A DNA stretch of 64,000 bases, from assembly GCA_030019365.1 (NCBI GenBank), contig JASEFA010000008.1, forward strand, positions 53,397 through 117,396, written 5' to 3'. The notes below the pieces were generated by a model. It was not told where the DNA came from. It was given only the letters and a program-made list of their open reading frames with translations, and did no database searches. The number at the start of each line of letters is the position of its first letter. Position 1 is the stretch's first letter. The DNA is from Bacillota bacterium (GTDB taxonomy: Bacteria > Bacillota > Sulfobacillia > JACIYH01). Of the stretch, positions 35,767 through 44,488 are shown piece after piece. The position numbers and the translations under genes are program-made.

Positions 35767-36619
35767 GAAGAGCCCTGACCTCCCCCACCGGCACCCGATA
35801 GATGTGGCCGCAGAAGTGACATCGAGCTTCCAGGATCTCGCCTTCCTCCGCATCGTCAAGATCGATTGTGGCAAGAGCCTCCAGCAGCCGCGCCCGCGTG
35901 CACCGGCAGCGGTAGCGTACCGGCTGGGGCGGGGAGAACGACGCCGGGTAACCGGCAAAGGCCCCCAGCATGATGTCCTCGGGGGCGTTGCCCTGTTCTA
36001 TGAGGGCGCTGGGTGCGGGCAGCGTCCTCAGGTTATCTTCCAGGTACGCCAGCTCCGGCCGATCGTCCCCTCCGGGGAGTGCCTGCACCAGCAGTCCCCC
36101 GGCGGCTCGCACGCGCCCCCGGGGCTCCACCAGGACCCCGAGAGCCACCGCTGAAGGCGTCTGCTCAGAAGTGGCCAGGTAGTAGGCCAGGTCACCGGCG
36201 ATCTCCCCGCTGACCAGGGGAGCACGCCCCGTATATGGCTCCTTCAGCCCCATGTCCCTGGTAACGTACATGTATCCCCGTCCCACCCCCCGGCTCACGT
36301 CCAGCTTGTGGTCGGCGGTGGGGGGAAGTTCGACGGCGGCATTCTCCACGTATCCCCGTACCGCCCCTCCGGCCCGGCCTTCGGCAATAATCCCTCCCAG
36401 GGGACCGTCACCCACGACCCGGATGGTGATACTCTCGTCACCCTTGAGGGTGGCCGCCAGCAGAGCAGCCCCGGCCAGAGCCCGGCCCAGGGCGGCCGTG
36501 GCCAGGGCGGACAGGCGGTGGCGGCGGCGGGCCTCTCCCACGGCCCGGGTGAGGCGGACGGCCAGGCCGACCAGGGGAGAGTCCCTCACCACCGCCCGCA
36601 CCAGGTAGTCACCCGGCAG
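35735..36619 (-). CDS. hslO: Redox-regulated chaperone Hsp33
   Basis: 294 residues; oxidation-activated holdase. N-terminal DYLVRAVVRD, GDGPLGGIIAEGRAGGAVRGY, then the redox switch YRCRCTR and ARCHFCGHIYR (CxC and CxxC zinc ligands) at the C-terminus. The open frame runs to 36772, but the upstream residues are unlike Hsp33 and overlap spoVM. The family start falls at a CTG codon (36619) with GGAGG 11 nt upstream; no ATG, GTG or TTG is near it, so CTG initiation is proposed. Ends inside rpmB on the opposite strand. Confidence 0.9.
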   Translation of the reverse strand: MPGDYLVRAVVRDSPLVGLAVRLTRAVGEARRRHRLSALATAALGRALAGAALLAATLKGDESITIRVVGDGPLGGIIAEGRAGGAVRGYVENAAVELPPTADHKLDVSRGVGRGYMYVTRDMGLKEPYTGRAPLVSGEIAGDLAYYLATSEQTPSAVALGVLVEPRGRVRAAGGLLVQALPGGDDRPELAYLEDNLRTLPAPSALIEQGNAPEDIMLGAFAGYPASFSPPQPVRYRCRCTRARLLEALATIDLDDAEEGEILEARCHFCGHIYRVPVGEVRALLKRPAAPSPP

Positions 36620-36648
36620 GCTGCCCGGTTCCTCCCCGGCGATCCCGG

Positions 36649-36738
36649 TCAGGACGCCCGCCGGCCCAGCGCGCGGGCCAGGAGGCGTACGATGGGCCCC
36701 AGGGCGCGGGGAACCCTGTACACGTTGAACCTGATCAC
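36649..36738 (-). CDS. spoVM: SpoVM, spore-envelope curvature-sensing micro-protein
   Basis: 29 codons of product: IRFNVYRVPRALGPIVRLLA then RALGRRAS. It aligns position for position with B. subtilis SpoVM (MKFYTIKLPKFLGGIVRAML): same Phe, the functionally critical Pro, LG, and IVR, with basic/hydrophobic spacing kept. SpoVM is an amphipathic helix that sits on the convex outer forespore membrane and anchors SpoIVA. GTG at 36738 has GGGAGG 9 nt upstream; an ATG three codons earlier (36747) touches the same Shine-Dalgarno and is less likely. Location between rpe and rpmB matches B. subtilis rpe-thiN-spoVM-rpmB. Confidence 0.8.
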   Translation of the reverse strand: MIRFNVYRVPRALGPIVRLLARALGRRAS

Positions 36739-36772
36739 CGGATTCATCCTCCCTCATGCCCAGGTCCCTCAC

Positions 36773-36778
36773 ATTATA
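36773..36778 (-). promoter_or_regulatory. Possible -10 element before spoVM
   Basis: TATAAT (also read AATATAAT, partly like a sigma-E -10) 35 nt upstream of the spoVM start. It contains the TAA stop of rpe. No clear -35 for sigma-A or sigma-E is visible, so this is tentative. Confidence 0.3.
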
Positions 36779-37442
36779 TTCCCGGGCCGGCAGGGGCGGT
36801 GCGCAGCGCTCTCATGGCAGCGGCGTAGTCCGGCGCCCCGAACACGGAAGTACCCGCCACCAGGATGGTGGCGCCGGCCCGCCGCGCCAGGAGGGCCGTC
36901 TCCGGGTTGATGCCCCCGTCCACTTCGATCTCAGCCCGCAGGCCCAGGCGGGACACTTCCTCCACCTTACGCAGGGTGGCGGGGATCAGGGCCTGGCCTC
37001 CGTACCCCGGGTTGACGGTCATCACCAGCACCACGTCTACCAGGTCCCCCACGTACTTCAATACCCCCGGATAGGTGGCGGGATTGAAAGCCACCCCCGC
37101 CTGCGCCCCCAATTCCCTTATCCTTCCCAGCACCCGGTGCAGGTGAGGGCAGGCTTCGGCATGCACCGTTATTATGTCCGCCCCCGCGTCCCGAAAGGAG
37201 ACCAGGTGCCGTTCGGGGTGGACTGTCATGAGGTGGACGTCCAGGGGGATGCGCACCAGGGGCCTGATAGCCGTTACCACCTGCTGCCCCAGGGTGATGG
37301 GGGGCACGAAGCAACCATCCATCACATCGATGTGCAGGAGATCGGCGCCCGCCTGCTCGGCCGCCCGCGCCGCCCGGCCCAGGTCGGCGAAGTCGGCCGC
37401 CAGCAAGGAGGGCGCCACTTTCACGTTCTTTGCCCGCACCAT
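36774..37442 (-). CDS. rpe: Ribulose-phosphate 3-epimerase
   Basis: 222 residues; TIM-barrel pentose-phosphate enzyme interconverting ribulose-5-P and xylulose-5-P. Signatures: VAPSLLAADFADLG, LLHIDVMDGCFVPPITLG, LDVHLMTVHPER, VMTVNPGYGGQALIP, EVDGGINPETA, VAGTSVFG. ATG at 37442, 14 nt past the rsgA stop; the 52 upstream codons are rsgA shadow. Part of the rsgA-rpe-spoVM order. Confidence 0.96.
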   Translation of the reverse strand: MVRAKNVKVAPSLLAADFADLGRAARAAEQAGADLLHIDVMDGCFVPPITLGQQVVTAIRPLVRIPLDVHLMTVHPERHLVSFRDAGADIITVHAEACPHLHRVLGRIRELGAQAGVAFNPATYPGVLKYVGDLVDVVLVMTVNPGYGGQALIPATLRKVEEVSRLGLRAEIEVDGGINPETALLARRAGATILVAGTSVFGAPDYAAAMRALRTAPAGPGI

Positions 37443-37456
37443 GCCCCGTCCCTCGC

Positions 37457-38323
37457 TCACCAGGGTAAAGCCTCCTCGATGCCGCTCAGGAGCTCCAGGT
37501 ATAGGCGGTAGCGCCAGGGAGCCACCCCGCCTTCTTCCGCCGCCCGGCGCACTTCGCACCCCGGCTCGGCCCGGTGGTAGCAATCGGCGAAGCGGCACCG
37601 GGGTGCCAGCGGCGCCATCTCGGGGAACAGCGTCGCCAGTTCCCGCGGCTCCACGCCGCCCAGGTCCAGGCGGGAAAACCCCGGCGTGTCGGCCACCGTC
37701 CCGCCGTCCACATCCAGCAACCGCGCCAGGCGGGTGGTATGGCGCCCCCGCCTTATGCGAGGGGATATTTCCCCGGTGGCCAGACCCAGGCCGGGCTTAA
37801 GGGCATTGAGCAGGCCGGACTTGCCCACCCCGCTCGCACCGGCCAGCACCGAAACCCGGCCGCGGAGAAACGGCCTCAGTTCCTCCAGGCCTTCTGCCGT
37901 TACGCTGCTCGTCACCACCAGCCGGTAGGGGACGGCGCGGAACAGCTCCCGCACCTCCTCCCGCTCCTCTTCCCCCATCAGATCGGCCTTGCTCACCACC
38001 GCCACCGCATCCACGCCCGCCTTCTCCGCACCCACCAGCACCCGGCCCACCTGCCCCAGGTCCAGGGGGGGATCCCGGTACGAGAACACCACCAGCACCT
38101 GGTCCACGTTGGCCACCGGGGGGCGGTCCATCAGGTTGCGCCGGGGGAGCACCTCCTCCACCACGGGAGCCGCCCGGCTCCCCCCCACCCGCACCAGGTC
38201 ACCCGCCACCACACCCAGGGCCTCCCGGCGCAGGCGACCCCGCAGGCGACAGCTCAGCTCTTCCCCTTCCTCCGAGCGCACCACCACCCGGTCACCGTAA
38301 CACCCCAGCACCTGTCCCCGCAC
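37457..38323 (-). CDS. rsgA: Ribosome small subunit-dependent GTPase RsgA
   Basis: 288 residues; checks 30S assembly. N-terminal OB fold, then a circularly permuted GTPase: G4 VVSKADLM, G5-like VTSSVTAEGL, G1 LAGASGVGKSGLLNAL, switch GRHTTRLARLL, G3 VADTPGFSRLDL; C-terminal zinc motif CRFADCYHRAEPGC. The G4 Asn is replaced by Ser. Between prkC (12 nt) and rpe, as in B. subtilis prpC-prkC-cpgA-rpe. Confidence 0.96.
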   Translation of the reverse strand: MRGQVLGCYGDRVVVRSEEGEELSCRLRGRLRREALGVVAGDLVRVGGSRAAPVVEEVLPRRNLMDRPPVANVDQVLVVFSYRDPPLDLGQVGRVLVGAEKAGVDAVAVVSKADLMGEEEREEVRELFRAVPYRLVVTSSVTAEGLEELRPFLRGRVSVLAGASGVGKSGLLNALKPGLGLATGEISPRIRRGRHTTRLARLLDVDGGTVADTPGFSRLDLGGVEPRELATLFPEMAPLAPRCRFADCYHRAEPGCEVRRAAEEGGVAPWRYRLYLELLSGIEEALPW

Positions 38324-38335
38324 CGCCTACCGCTC

Positions 38336-40171
38336 CTACTTCAGTGCCACCTGGGACACCACCTGTCCGTCGCAAAGAATCCTGACCGACCCCTGGTTGC
38401 CCGCCCAGGTCACCACCACCGGGAAGTCGGAACCCCCCGCCCTGGGCGCGGAATACACCACCGCCGTACCCAGCTCGTCCGACACCTCCACCTGGACCAG
38501 ACGGGTCTCTTCGGCCTTCCCGGGGACGGAAACCAGAATCAGGGAACGGTGCACGGGCAGAGCAGTGCTCTTGCTGCGCTTGATATTCACCACCGTGTCC
38601 TGGGCCACCGTCTGCCCCGCCGCCGGCTCCTGCCCGCACACCATCCCCCGGGGCAGGGCATTGGGTACTTCGTCCACCGTACCCAGCGCCAGCCCTGCCT
38701 CTTTGAGCCGGGCGGCGGCCTGGTCCACGGTGAGACCGTAAACGGACGGTACTGAAACCGGCTTCGGTTCGGGGCCGGAAGAAACCTCCAGGTCCACCAC
38801 TGCACCCCTCACGGCAGGGTCCCCCGCCCGGGGCCGCTGGGATATTACCGTGTCCTTGGGTTTCTCATTATCGTACCGGTAAGTGGTCCTGACCTCCAGC
38901 CCGCCGGAGCGCAGGATCTCCTCGGCCTCGCGTGCGCTCTTACCCTCCACCGCCGGCACCCCGCCTTTGACGAACTCGGGGCCCAGGCTGATCCAGAGCT
39001 TGACCATGCCGCCCTTCTTCACCGGTTCTCCCGGGTCAGGGTCCTGACCGATGACGCAGGAAACCTCCACTTCCGACGAATACTGCTGCCCCACCACCTC
39101 GTACTGCAGCCCCCGGGCCCGCAACTGCTCCTGGGCGGAACTCAGGTCCATCCTGAGCACGTTGGGAGTGGTGAGAGTGGGCACGTACCACCACCGCAGG
39201 AAGGCATGACCTCCGTATGCCAGCGCGCCCACCAGCAGGATGGCGAAGAGCACCCAGGCCACCAGGCGGGGACGCCTGGTCACCCGGCCGTGGCGTACCG
39301 GGTTGCGGCTCCGCTCCCCGACCACCGCCTCACCTCCCCGCACGGCAGCCGCCCCGGGCTGCGCATCAATGCCCTGCAGAGCGGCCAGGAAATCGGCCGC
39401 AGACGCATACCGCCCGCCCGGATCCTTGCACAGCGCCCGCATGACCACCCTCTCCAGCCCGGGTGGGGTGCGGGGCGCCAGCCGGCGCAGGGGCTGAGGC
39501 TCCTCTCGGACGTGCTTCAGAGCCACACTGATGGGGTTGTCCCCTTCGAAGGGCAGCCGCCCGGTCAGCATGCGGTACAGGACCACACCCAGGGAATATA
39601 CATCCGCCTGCTGGTCTCCCGGAGCTCCCTGGACCTGCTCTGGAGCCAGGTAATGCACCGAACCCACGATGGCTCCAGGATGGGTGACCGTAGAAGCCAC
39701 CCCCGCCCGCGCGATGCCGAAATCGGCAACCTTGACCTGCCCGCGTGGCGCCAGCAGGATGTTCTGGGGCTTGACGTCCCGGTGGACGACGTCGTGGGAA
39801 TGGGCATGCTCCAGGGCCGTGGCCACCAGGGAAGTCACCCGCACCGCCTCCGCCGGCGGCAAAGGTCCCTGGTCCAGGCGCTCCTCCAGGGTGGGACCGG
39901 GCACGTACTCCATAACCAGATAATGGAGGTCCCCGTCCTGCCCCACGTCGAAAAGGCTCACCACGTTGGGGTGAGAGAGAGACGCCGCCGCCTTTGCCTC
40001 CCGCCGGAAGCGGCGGAGGAAGTCAGCATCGGCGGCCAGCTCCGGCCGCAATACCTTTATGGCCACGGTGCGACCCAGCCAGGTGTCCTCGGCCCGGTAC
40101 ACCACTCCCATGCCGCCCGCGCCCAGCCGCTCCACTATCTGATAGCGACCACCTAGTTTCCGGCCGATCAA
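38336..40171 (-). CDS. prkC: Serine/threonine protein kinase PrkC with PASTA domains
   Basis: 611 residues. Cytoplasmic Hanks kinase (about 6-265): P-loop LGAGGMGVVYRAE, catalytic HRDVKPQNILL, DFGIARAG, APEQVQG. One transmembrane helix (WVLFAILLVGALAYGGHAFL, about 315-335), then three PASTA repeats (LTTPNVLRMDLSSAQEQL, VKGGVPAVEGKSAREAEEIL, KPVSVPSVYGLTVDQAAARL) and a C-terminal beta domain of about 75 residues. Senses muropeptides/lipid II; triggers germination in B. subtilis. TTG at 40171 overlaps the prpC TGA, with GGGAGG 7 nt upstream. Confidence 0.95.
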   Translation of the reverse strand: MIGRKLGGRYQIVERLGAGGMGVVYRAEDTWLGRTVAIKVLRPELAADADFLRRFRREAKAAASLSHPNVVSLFDVGQDGDLHYLVMEYVPGPTLEERLDQGPLPPAEAVRVTSLVATALEHAHSHDVVHRDVKPQNILLAPRGQVKVADFGIARAGVASTVTHPGAIVGSVHYLAPEQVQGAPGDQQADVYSLGVVLYRMLTGRLPFEGDNPISVALKHVREEPQPLRRLAPRTPPGLERVVMRALCKDPGGRYASAADFLAALQGIDAQPGAAAVRGGEAVVGERSRNPVRHGRVTRRPRLVAWVLFAILLVGALAYGGHAFLRWWYVPTLTTPNVLRMDLSSAQEQLRARGLQYEVVGQQYSSEVEVSCVIGQDPDPGEPVKKGGMVKLWISLGPEFVKGGVPAVEGKSAREAEEILRSGGLEVRTTYRYDNEKPKDTVISQRPRAGDPAVRGAVVDLEVSSGPEPKPVSVPSVYGLTVDQAAARLKEAGLALGTVDEVPNALPRGMVCGQEPAAGQTVAQDTVVNIKRSKSTALPVHRSLILVSVPGKAEETRLVQVEVSDELGTAVVYSAPRAGGSDFPVVVTWAGNQGSVRILCDGQVVSQVALK

Positions 40172-40998
40172 CGAGTGTCCTCCCAATGTGCCTCCGCCAC
40201 CACCACTGTGACATTATCGGGCCCGCCCCGCCTGTTGGCCATCTCCACCAGGCGCCCGGGAGCCAGGGAAAGGTCGCCCTCAGCCAGGACGCGGGCGATC
40301 TCGGCAGAGTCCACCACCGCCGTGAGCCCGTCCGTGCACAGGAGCAGGATGTCTCCCGGCTCCAGATCGCCCCCGAGGAGATCCACCCGGATCAATTCTC
40401 CCGTCCCCACCGCCTGGTCCAGCAGGTGGCGCTGGGGATGAAGGCGCGCCTGGGCTTCCGTGAGCTCCCCCCGCCACAGCAAATCGCCCACCCGGGAATG
40501 GTCCCGGGTGAGTTTCCTCAGTCCCGTGGCCGGGCGGAACAGGTAGGCGCGGCTGTCGCCCACGTGGGCGATCTCCAGCCGCCCGGGAGCAAGCAGTCCC
40601 AGGGTGAGGGTGCTGGCCATCACGGCCCCCCGGGATCGTCCCGCTTCTCCGATGCGGCGGTGGGCCGCCAGGATGGCATCCCGCAGTACTTCCCCAGCCG
40701 CCCTGCCCGCCATCGGCTCGGCCAAAGCCCCGCCCGCCGGTGGATCGACCAGCGTGCCGCCCGCCTGAGGATGCGCCGGCAGCGGCCGGCCGGGCGCCCG
40801 GACCAGTTGCCGGGTCAGGTGCTCCCGCACCACCTCCACAGCCAGGGCAGCCGCCACTTCCCCGGACTGCATGCCCCCCAGGCCATCGGCCACCGCACAG
40901 GCCAGACCGTCGCCCAGCTCGAGAACCAGGTAGGCGTCTTCGTTGTGGCCGCGCACCAACCCGCAGTCCGAGGCAGCCCAGGCCCTCACCCCTTGCAC
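40168..40998 (-). CDS. prpC: PP2C-type protein phosphatase PrpC
   Basis: 276 residues; Mg/Mn-dependent phosphatase that opposes PrkC. Motifs: SDCGLVRGHNEDAYLV, AVADGLGGMQSGEVAA, HVGDSRAYLFR, DHSRVGDLL, LLCTDGLTAVVD, RGGPDNVTVVVAE. An insertion after REHL (about 30 Pro/Gly/Ala residues) is unusual. GTG at 40998 behind GGGAG is used; GTG at 40989 is an alternative. The 143 extra codons of open frame upstream are rsmB shadow. Confidence 0.94.
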   Translation of the reverse strand: MQGVRAWAASDCGLVRGHNEDAYLVLELGDGLACAVADGLGGMQSGEVAAALAVEVVREHLTRQLVRAPGRPLPAHPQAGGTLVDPPAGGALAEPMAGRAAGEVLRDAILAAHRRIGEAGRSRGAVMASTLTLGLLAPGRLEIAHVGDSRAYLFRPATGLRKLTRDHSRVGDLLWRGELTEAQARLHPQRHLLDQAVGTGELIRVDLLGGDLEPGDILLLCTDGLTAVVDSAEIARVLAEGDLSLAPGRLVEMANRRGGPDNVTVVVAEAHWEDTR

Positions 40999-41029
40999 CC
41001 CCGCTCCCAGAGTTCTCTTTCTAGTCCAT

Positions 41030-42370
41030 TCATCCCTTTCTGTGTTTACGCAGCCGGCATATGAAAAAGCCGTCAGTTCCGTGCCGGTGCGGCCAGAGTT
41101 GCAGCCACCCCTTGCGGGACTCCCCGCGCAGGTTCTCCGGCAGCCACGGCGCCGGGTCGTCGGCGACGAAGTCGGGGTGGCGGTCCAGGAAGGAATCCAC
41201 CACCTGCTGGTTTTCCTCCGGCTCCGTGGTACAGGTGGAATACACCAGGGTGCCGCCGGGAGCCAGAGCGGAGGCGACCCCGTCCAGAATCTCCCCCTGC
41301 AGCCGGGCCAGGGTCTCCAGGTCCGCCTGCCGGCGCCGCCAGCGCAGGTCCGGCCGCCTGGCCAGGGCCCCCAGGCCCGAGCAGGGGGCATCCACCAGGA
41401 TGCGATCCGCCTCTCCTCCCCAGGCATCGGGCAGCAAATCGCCCAGGCGGCGGGCGTCCCCCGCCACCGGGCGCAGCCCCCCCAGCCCCAGCCGCGAGCA
41501 ACCCTCTTCCACCAGGCGCAGGCGCCGGGGGTTGATGTCTACGGCCAGCACTTCTCCGCGCCCGCCCATCAACTCCAGCAGGTGGGCGGTCTTGGTGCCC
41601 GGGGCGCTGCAGGCATCCACCACCCGCTCGCCGGGGCGGGGATCGAGCACGGGCGCCACCAGGGCGGAACCCTCGTCCTGCAACGAGAACAGTCCCTCCC
41701 GGAAAGCAGGCAGCTCCGCCACGGGAACCGGGCTTTCCTCCACCACGAAGCACTCGCCCCGATAACGCCCGGGGCGAGTCCGCACTCCTTCTTCCTCCAG
41801 GCGGGAAAGAAGTCCCTCGGCCGCGACGCGGGTCAGGTTGCCTCGCCCGCTCAGAGGAGGGATGCGGTTGAGGGCGGCACAGAGGGCCTCGGTCTCCTCA
41901 CTCCCCAGCCTCTGCACCCACCGCTGCACCAGCCACTCCGGAAACGAGTAGACCAGCGAAAGGCCCTCCCCCCGCACGCGCGGGCGGGGCTCCTCTGCCA
42001 CCCTGCGCAAGACGGCGTTCACCAGAGAAGCCGTCCCCGCATGCCCGTGGGCGCGAGCCAGTTCCACCGCCTGGGACACGGCCGCGTAAGACGCACCGCC
42101 GCCGAACATGAGCTCATACGCGCCCATGCGCAAAGCATTGCGGATGGGCGCGGGGAGCTTCTCCAGAGGGTGCCGCAGGTAACGGGCCAGGCCGTGGTCT
42201 ATGGGGAGGAGATAGCGCACCACCCCGTACGCCAGATCCTGGGCAAAGGCCCGCTCGCGGGGGTCCTTCTCTTGACGGCTCAGCCGCGCGAAAGCCACAT
42301 CGGCGTATGCGCCCTTCTCCACCTCGCCCAGGATGCGCAGCGCCAGCTCCCGGCCGGGGGTGGCGGACAC
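41030..42370 (-). CDS. rsmB: 16S rRNA (cytosine-967 C5)-methyltransferase RsmB
   Basis: 446 residues. N-terminal NusB-like domain (about 1-140, ALRILGEVEKGAYADVAFAR, SLVNAVLRRVAEE) and C-terminal SAM methyltransferase: VVDACSAPGTKTAHLLELM, DAPCSGLGALARRPD and YSTCTTEPEENQQVV with the two catalytic cysteines. GTG start directly after the TAG of the peptidase gene, with GGGAGG 5 nt upstream. Confidence 0.95.
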   Translation of the reverse strand: MSATPGRELALRILGEVEKGAYADVAFARLSRQEKDPRERAFAQDLAYGVVRYLLPIDHGLARYLRHPLEKLPAPIRNALRMGAYELMFGGGASYAAVSQAVELARAHGHAGTASLVNAVLRRVAEEPRPRVRGEGLSLVYSFPEWLVQRWVQRLGSEETEALCAALNRIPPLSGRGNLTRVAAEGLLSRLEEEGVRTRPGRYRGECFVVEESPVPVAELPAFREGLFSLQDEGSALVAPVLDPRPGERVVDACSAPGTKTAHLLELMGGRGEVLAVDINPRRLRLVEEGCSRLGLGGLRPVAGDARRLGDLLPDAWGGEADRILVDAPCSGLGALARRPDLRWRRRQADLETLARLQGEILDGVASALAPGGTLVYSTCTTEPEENQQVVDSFLDRHPDFVADDPAPWLPENLRGESRKGWLQLWPHRHGTDGFFICRLRKHRKG

Positions 42371-43069
42371 CTAATCCTCCCGGCTGCGGGCCAGCATGAA
42401 CATGCGGAGCAACTGGGCCACCGCCATGGCCAGGGCAGCCACGTAGGTGAGAGCGGCGGCGTTGAGCACCGCCCGCGCGCCCCTTGCTTCCCGCTCCGTG
42501 CGCAGATAGCCGCCCGCCTGCAGTTCGGCCAGGGCCCGCGAGCTGGCGTTGTACTCAACCGGGAGGGTGATGGCGGTGAACACCACCGCTCCCAGGAACA
42601 GGATCAGCCCCAGATTCATGAGGGAGCCCGAACCCATGATGAGCCCCACGAAAAACAGGGGAATGGCGGCCTGAGAGCCGAAGCTCACCACTGGCACCAG
42701 GCGGTTGCGCAGGGCCAGGGGCCCGTAACCCACCGCGTGCTGGATGGCATGCCCCACCTCGTGGGCGGCCACCCCCACGGCGGTGATGGAAAGGCCGTCG
42801 TGGACCGCGGGCGACAGACGCAGCACGCGCTGGCGGGGATCGTAGTGATCGCTCAGCACTCCCGGCGTCCTCGTCACCCGCACTTCCCTTACGCCCGCTC
42901 GCCACAGCAGTTCCTCCGCCACCTGGGCCCCCGTCTTCCCCACCGAGGCCATTACCCGAGAGAACTGCTGGGCGGTGCCGCTCACCCGCGCCTGGGCGTA
43001 AAGGGAGAAGATGAACGCCGGCAGGACAAAGAGCAGCAGGCCGGCGTCCATACCGTAGCCCCAGTACAA
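42371..43069 (-). CDS. Membrane zinc metallopeptidase, YugP family
   Basis: 232 residues. Four hydrophobic segments (about 8-25, 125-150, 155-175 and 205-225) and the zincin motif AAHEVGHAIQHA, as in Zn_peptidase_2 proteins. The order fmt-yugP-rsmB is conserved in many Clostridia. Substrate unknown; membrane quality control is a guess. TTG start one nt after the fmt TAG. Confidence 0.9.
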   Translation of the reverse strand: MYWGYGMDAGLLLFVLPAFIFSLYAQARVSGTAQQFSRVMASVGKTGAQVAEELLWRAGVREVRVTRTPGVLSDHYDPRQRVLRLSPAVHDGLSITAVGVAAHEVGHAIQHAVGYGPLALRNRLVPVVSFGSQAAIPLFFVGLIMGSGSLMNLGLILFLGAVVFTAITLPVEYNASSRALAELQAGGYLRTEREARGARAVLNAAALTYVAALAMAVAQLLRMFMLARSRED

Positions 43070-43070
43070 G

Positions 43071-44468
43071 CTAATCCCCCTCCTTTCCCAGAAACTCCCC
43101 CACCCGAAGGTGGTAACCGCGCAGGAAGTCCGCCGCCGGCATCCAGCGCCGTCCCTCCGGTTGCACTTCGAGGATTTCCACCGCTCCCCTGCTGCACGCT
43201 ACCAGAAATCCCTCCTCGCTCACAGCCATCACCTCGCCCGGCGATGCCCCACCAGGTGCGGCTTCGTGCTTACGTGCCCGCCCCACCTTCAATTGACGTC
43301 CGCACCAGCGCGTACGTGCCCCGGGAACCGGAGCGAGGGCGCGCACACGGTTCACCACGTCGTCGGCCGACCCGGCCCAGTCCACCACCTCGTCGGCCGC
43401 CGTGATGGGCGCGGCGTAGGTCGCCAGCCCTTCGTCCTGAGGCCGGCGGGGAGCTTCCCCCTTGACCAGAAGATGCACCGTGTTCACCACCAGTTCGGCC
43501 CCTTCCCGGGCCAGCCGGGCCCGCAGGCTGCCCCCGGTGTCCTCGGGGGAAACGGGTACCTCCTTCTGGAGGATGATGTCTCCGGCATCCACCCGCTCAG
43601 AGACGTACATGGTGGTGACCCCGGTCACCTCGTCGCCCGCCATGATGGCCCGTTCGATGGGTGCCGGGCCCCGCCACCGGGGCAGCAGGGAAGGATGGAG
43701 GTTGATCACCCCCTTCCCCATCGCCAGCAAGGGAGCGGGAAGGATGCGGCCGAAATCGGCCACCACCAGGTAGTCGGGCTCCAGGGATCGCAGCCTGGCC
43801 AGGAATTCCTCCTCCCCCAGGGAGGCGGGCTGCCACACCTCGATCCCCAGTTCCCGAGCCCGCTCCTTGGCCGCGGGCGCTCCGGGCAGGAGGCCCCGGC
43901 CCCGGGGCCGATCGGGCCGGGTAACCACGGCCGCCAGATCGCACCCTTCGTGCAGGGCTTCCAGCGTGGGCAGGGCGAACTCTCCCGTCCCCAGGAGAAC
44001 TACGCGCGGTGCCGGTAGTACCTCACGCACTTCCATGGCCCGGTCCAGGAACAGGATGCCATTGAGGTGGTCGATCTCGTGCTGCACGGCCCGTGCCAGC
44101 ATACCTTCCGCCTCCACCCAGATCTGGCGTCCGTACCGGTTGAGCCCGCTCACGGTAACCTTCCGGTAGCGGGGCACATCTCCCACCAGGCCGGGGACGG
44201 ACAGGCACCCCTCCACCCCGGTTTCGCTTCCTTCCGCGTGGACGATCTCGGGATTCACGAGTTCGATGGGTCCCCCGCCCACATCCACCACGATCACCCG
44301 CCGGGATATACCCACCTGGGGGGCCGCCAGTCCCACTCCCCGGGCCCGGCGCATGGCCACCAGCATGTCGTCCAGCAACTCCCGCACCTGGCGGTTCACC
44401 TTGCGCACGGGCTTGGCCACCTTGCGTAACACGGGATCGGGATCTTGCTTTACATCACCCGATGCCAT
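43071..44468 (-). CDS. Fusion of peptide deformylase and methionyl-tRNA formyltransferase
   Basis: 465 residues. Residues 1-150 are a peptide deformylase: GVGLAAPQVG (44-53), EGCLSVPG (86-93) and QHEIDHLNG (129-137), so all Fe/Zn ligands are present. From about 153 (PRVVLLGTGEFALPTLEAL) it is a methionyl-tRNA formyltransferase: NLHPSLLPRWRGPAPIERAI, VDAGDIILQ and the C-terminal OB domain. There is no stop, no start codon cluster and no linker between the parts. One chain thus puts the formyl group on initiator tRNA and removes it from new proteins. ATG at 44468; the frame opens at TTG 44492, overlapping the priA stop. Confidence 0.92.
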   Translation of the reverse strand: MASGDVKQDPDPVLRKVAKPVRKVNRQVRELLDDMLVAMRRARGVGLAAPQVGISRRVIVVDVGGGPIELVNPEIVHAEGSETGVEGCLSVPGLVGDVPRYRKVTVSGLNRYGRQIWVEAEGMLARAVQHEIDHLNGILFLDRAMEVREVLPAPRVVLLGTGEFALPTLEALHEGCDLAAVVTRPDRPRGRGLLPGAPAAKERARELGIEVWQPASLGEEEFLARLRSLEPDYLVVADFGRILPAPLLAMGKGVINLHPSLLPRWRGPAPIERAIMAGDEVTGVTTMYVSERVDAGDIILQKEVPVSPEDTGGSLRARLAREGAELVVNTVHLLVKGEAPRRPQDEGLATYAAPITAADEVVDWAGSADDVVNRVRALAPVPGARTRWCGRQLKVGRARKHEAAPGGASPGEVMAVSEEGFLVACSRGAVEILEVQPEGRRWMPAADFLRGYHLRVGEFLGKEGD

Positions 44469-44488
44469 ACGCTCCCGCCTCACCCCCC

